A stretch of 13,469 nt of DNA from an uncultured Chitinophagaceae bacterium. GTDB lineage: Bacteria; Bacteroidota; Bacteroidia; Chitinophagales; Chitinophagaceae. The notes beneath the pieces are model-generated. The model did no database searches and was not told where the DNA came from. It worked only from the letters and a program-made list of their open reading frames with translations. Within the stretch, counting starts at the first letter, position 1, and the number at the start of each line of letters is the position of its first letter. Of the stretch, positions 13,442 to 13,469 are shown piece by piece. Both the position numbers and the translations under genes were made by a program. The stretch is taken from assembly GCA_937996595.1 (NCBI GenBank), contig CALKVC010000034.1, forward strand, positions 1-13,469. Reading direction: 5' to 3'.

Positions 13442-13469
13442 AGATCGGAAGAGCACACGTCTGAACTCC
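13442..13469 (+). other. Illumina TruSeq read-through adapter (artefact)
   Basis: Bases 13442-13469 match the first 28 bases of the TruSeq adapter seen when read 1 runs past its insert (AGATCGGAAGAGCACACGTC and onward), stopping before the i7 index. They are not genomic. The first A is the A-tail, so the last genomic base is 13441. Confidence 0.98.

Overview
The window looks like a short-read contig from a Bacteroidota bacterium, most likely of the Chitinophagaceae or a close relative. This rests on several sequence signs: a secreted protease ending in a type IX secretion (T9SS) sorting domain, tandem 72-residue Ig-like repeats, a TPR sensor kinase paired with a LuxR-type regulator, TAnnTTTG -7 promoter boxes, and starts without Shine-Dalgarno sequences. 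The genus is not certain. Both ends are sequencing adapter, not genome. Bases 1-50 are the Illumina TruSeq P5-side adapter with an 8-base i5 index, and bases 13442-13469 are the start of the TruSeq read-through adapter. Biological sequence therefore runs from 51 to 13441, and genes at both edges are cut.

Left part (51-3190): a probable C-terminal gene remnant, then two adjoining tandem arrays (9-bp degenerate units, then thirteen in-phase 7-bp units) leading directly into a TTG-started tRNA1(Val) A37 N6-methyltransferase gene (trmN6). Convergent to it is a stand-alone lysine-ketoglutarate-reductase-like (saccharopine-forming) dehydrogenase. Divergent from that is the Fe-S co-chaperone gene hscB, followed by a possible 21-codon membrane peptide, a tRNA-Leu(CAA) and a strong hairpin terminator.

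Middle part (3187-9483): three minus-strand genes for exported proteins. They are a small secreted protein of unknown function, a 1456-residue multidomain subtilase with four exact 72-residue repeats and a T9SS C-terminal domain, and a C1q/TNF-fold exported protein. A 483-bp gap upstream of the protease has no credible gene, but it holds three perfect palindromes of at least 14 bp and a terminator-like hairpin just before the protease start.

Right part (9611-13441): divergent from the C1q-like gene is a sensor histidine kinase with periplasmic TPRs, overlapping by 4 bp with its NarL/LuxR-type response regulator. Convergent to these is a VOC/PhnB-like protein that unusually carries a lipoprotein signal, then the C-terminal part of a VanZ-like membrane protein cut by the contig end.

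The housekeeping genes (trmN6, hscB, tRNA) do not form a functional set with the rest. The exported proteins and the two-component pair suggest cell-surface functions and envelope sensing. I see no CRISPR array, insertion sequence, phage or defence locus, and I do not claim a new multi-gene system. The most unusual biological items are the G-free heptamer leader of trmN6, the palindrome cluster upstream of the protease, and the lipoprotein form of a normally cytoplasmic VOC protein.
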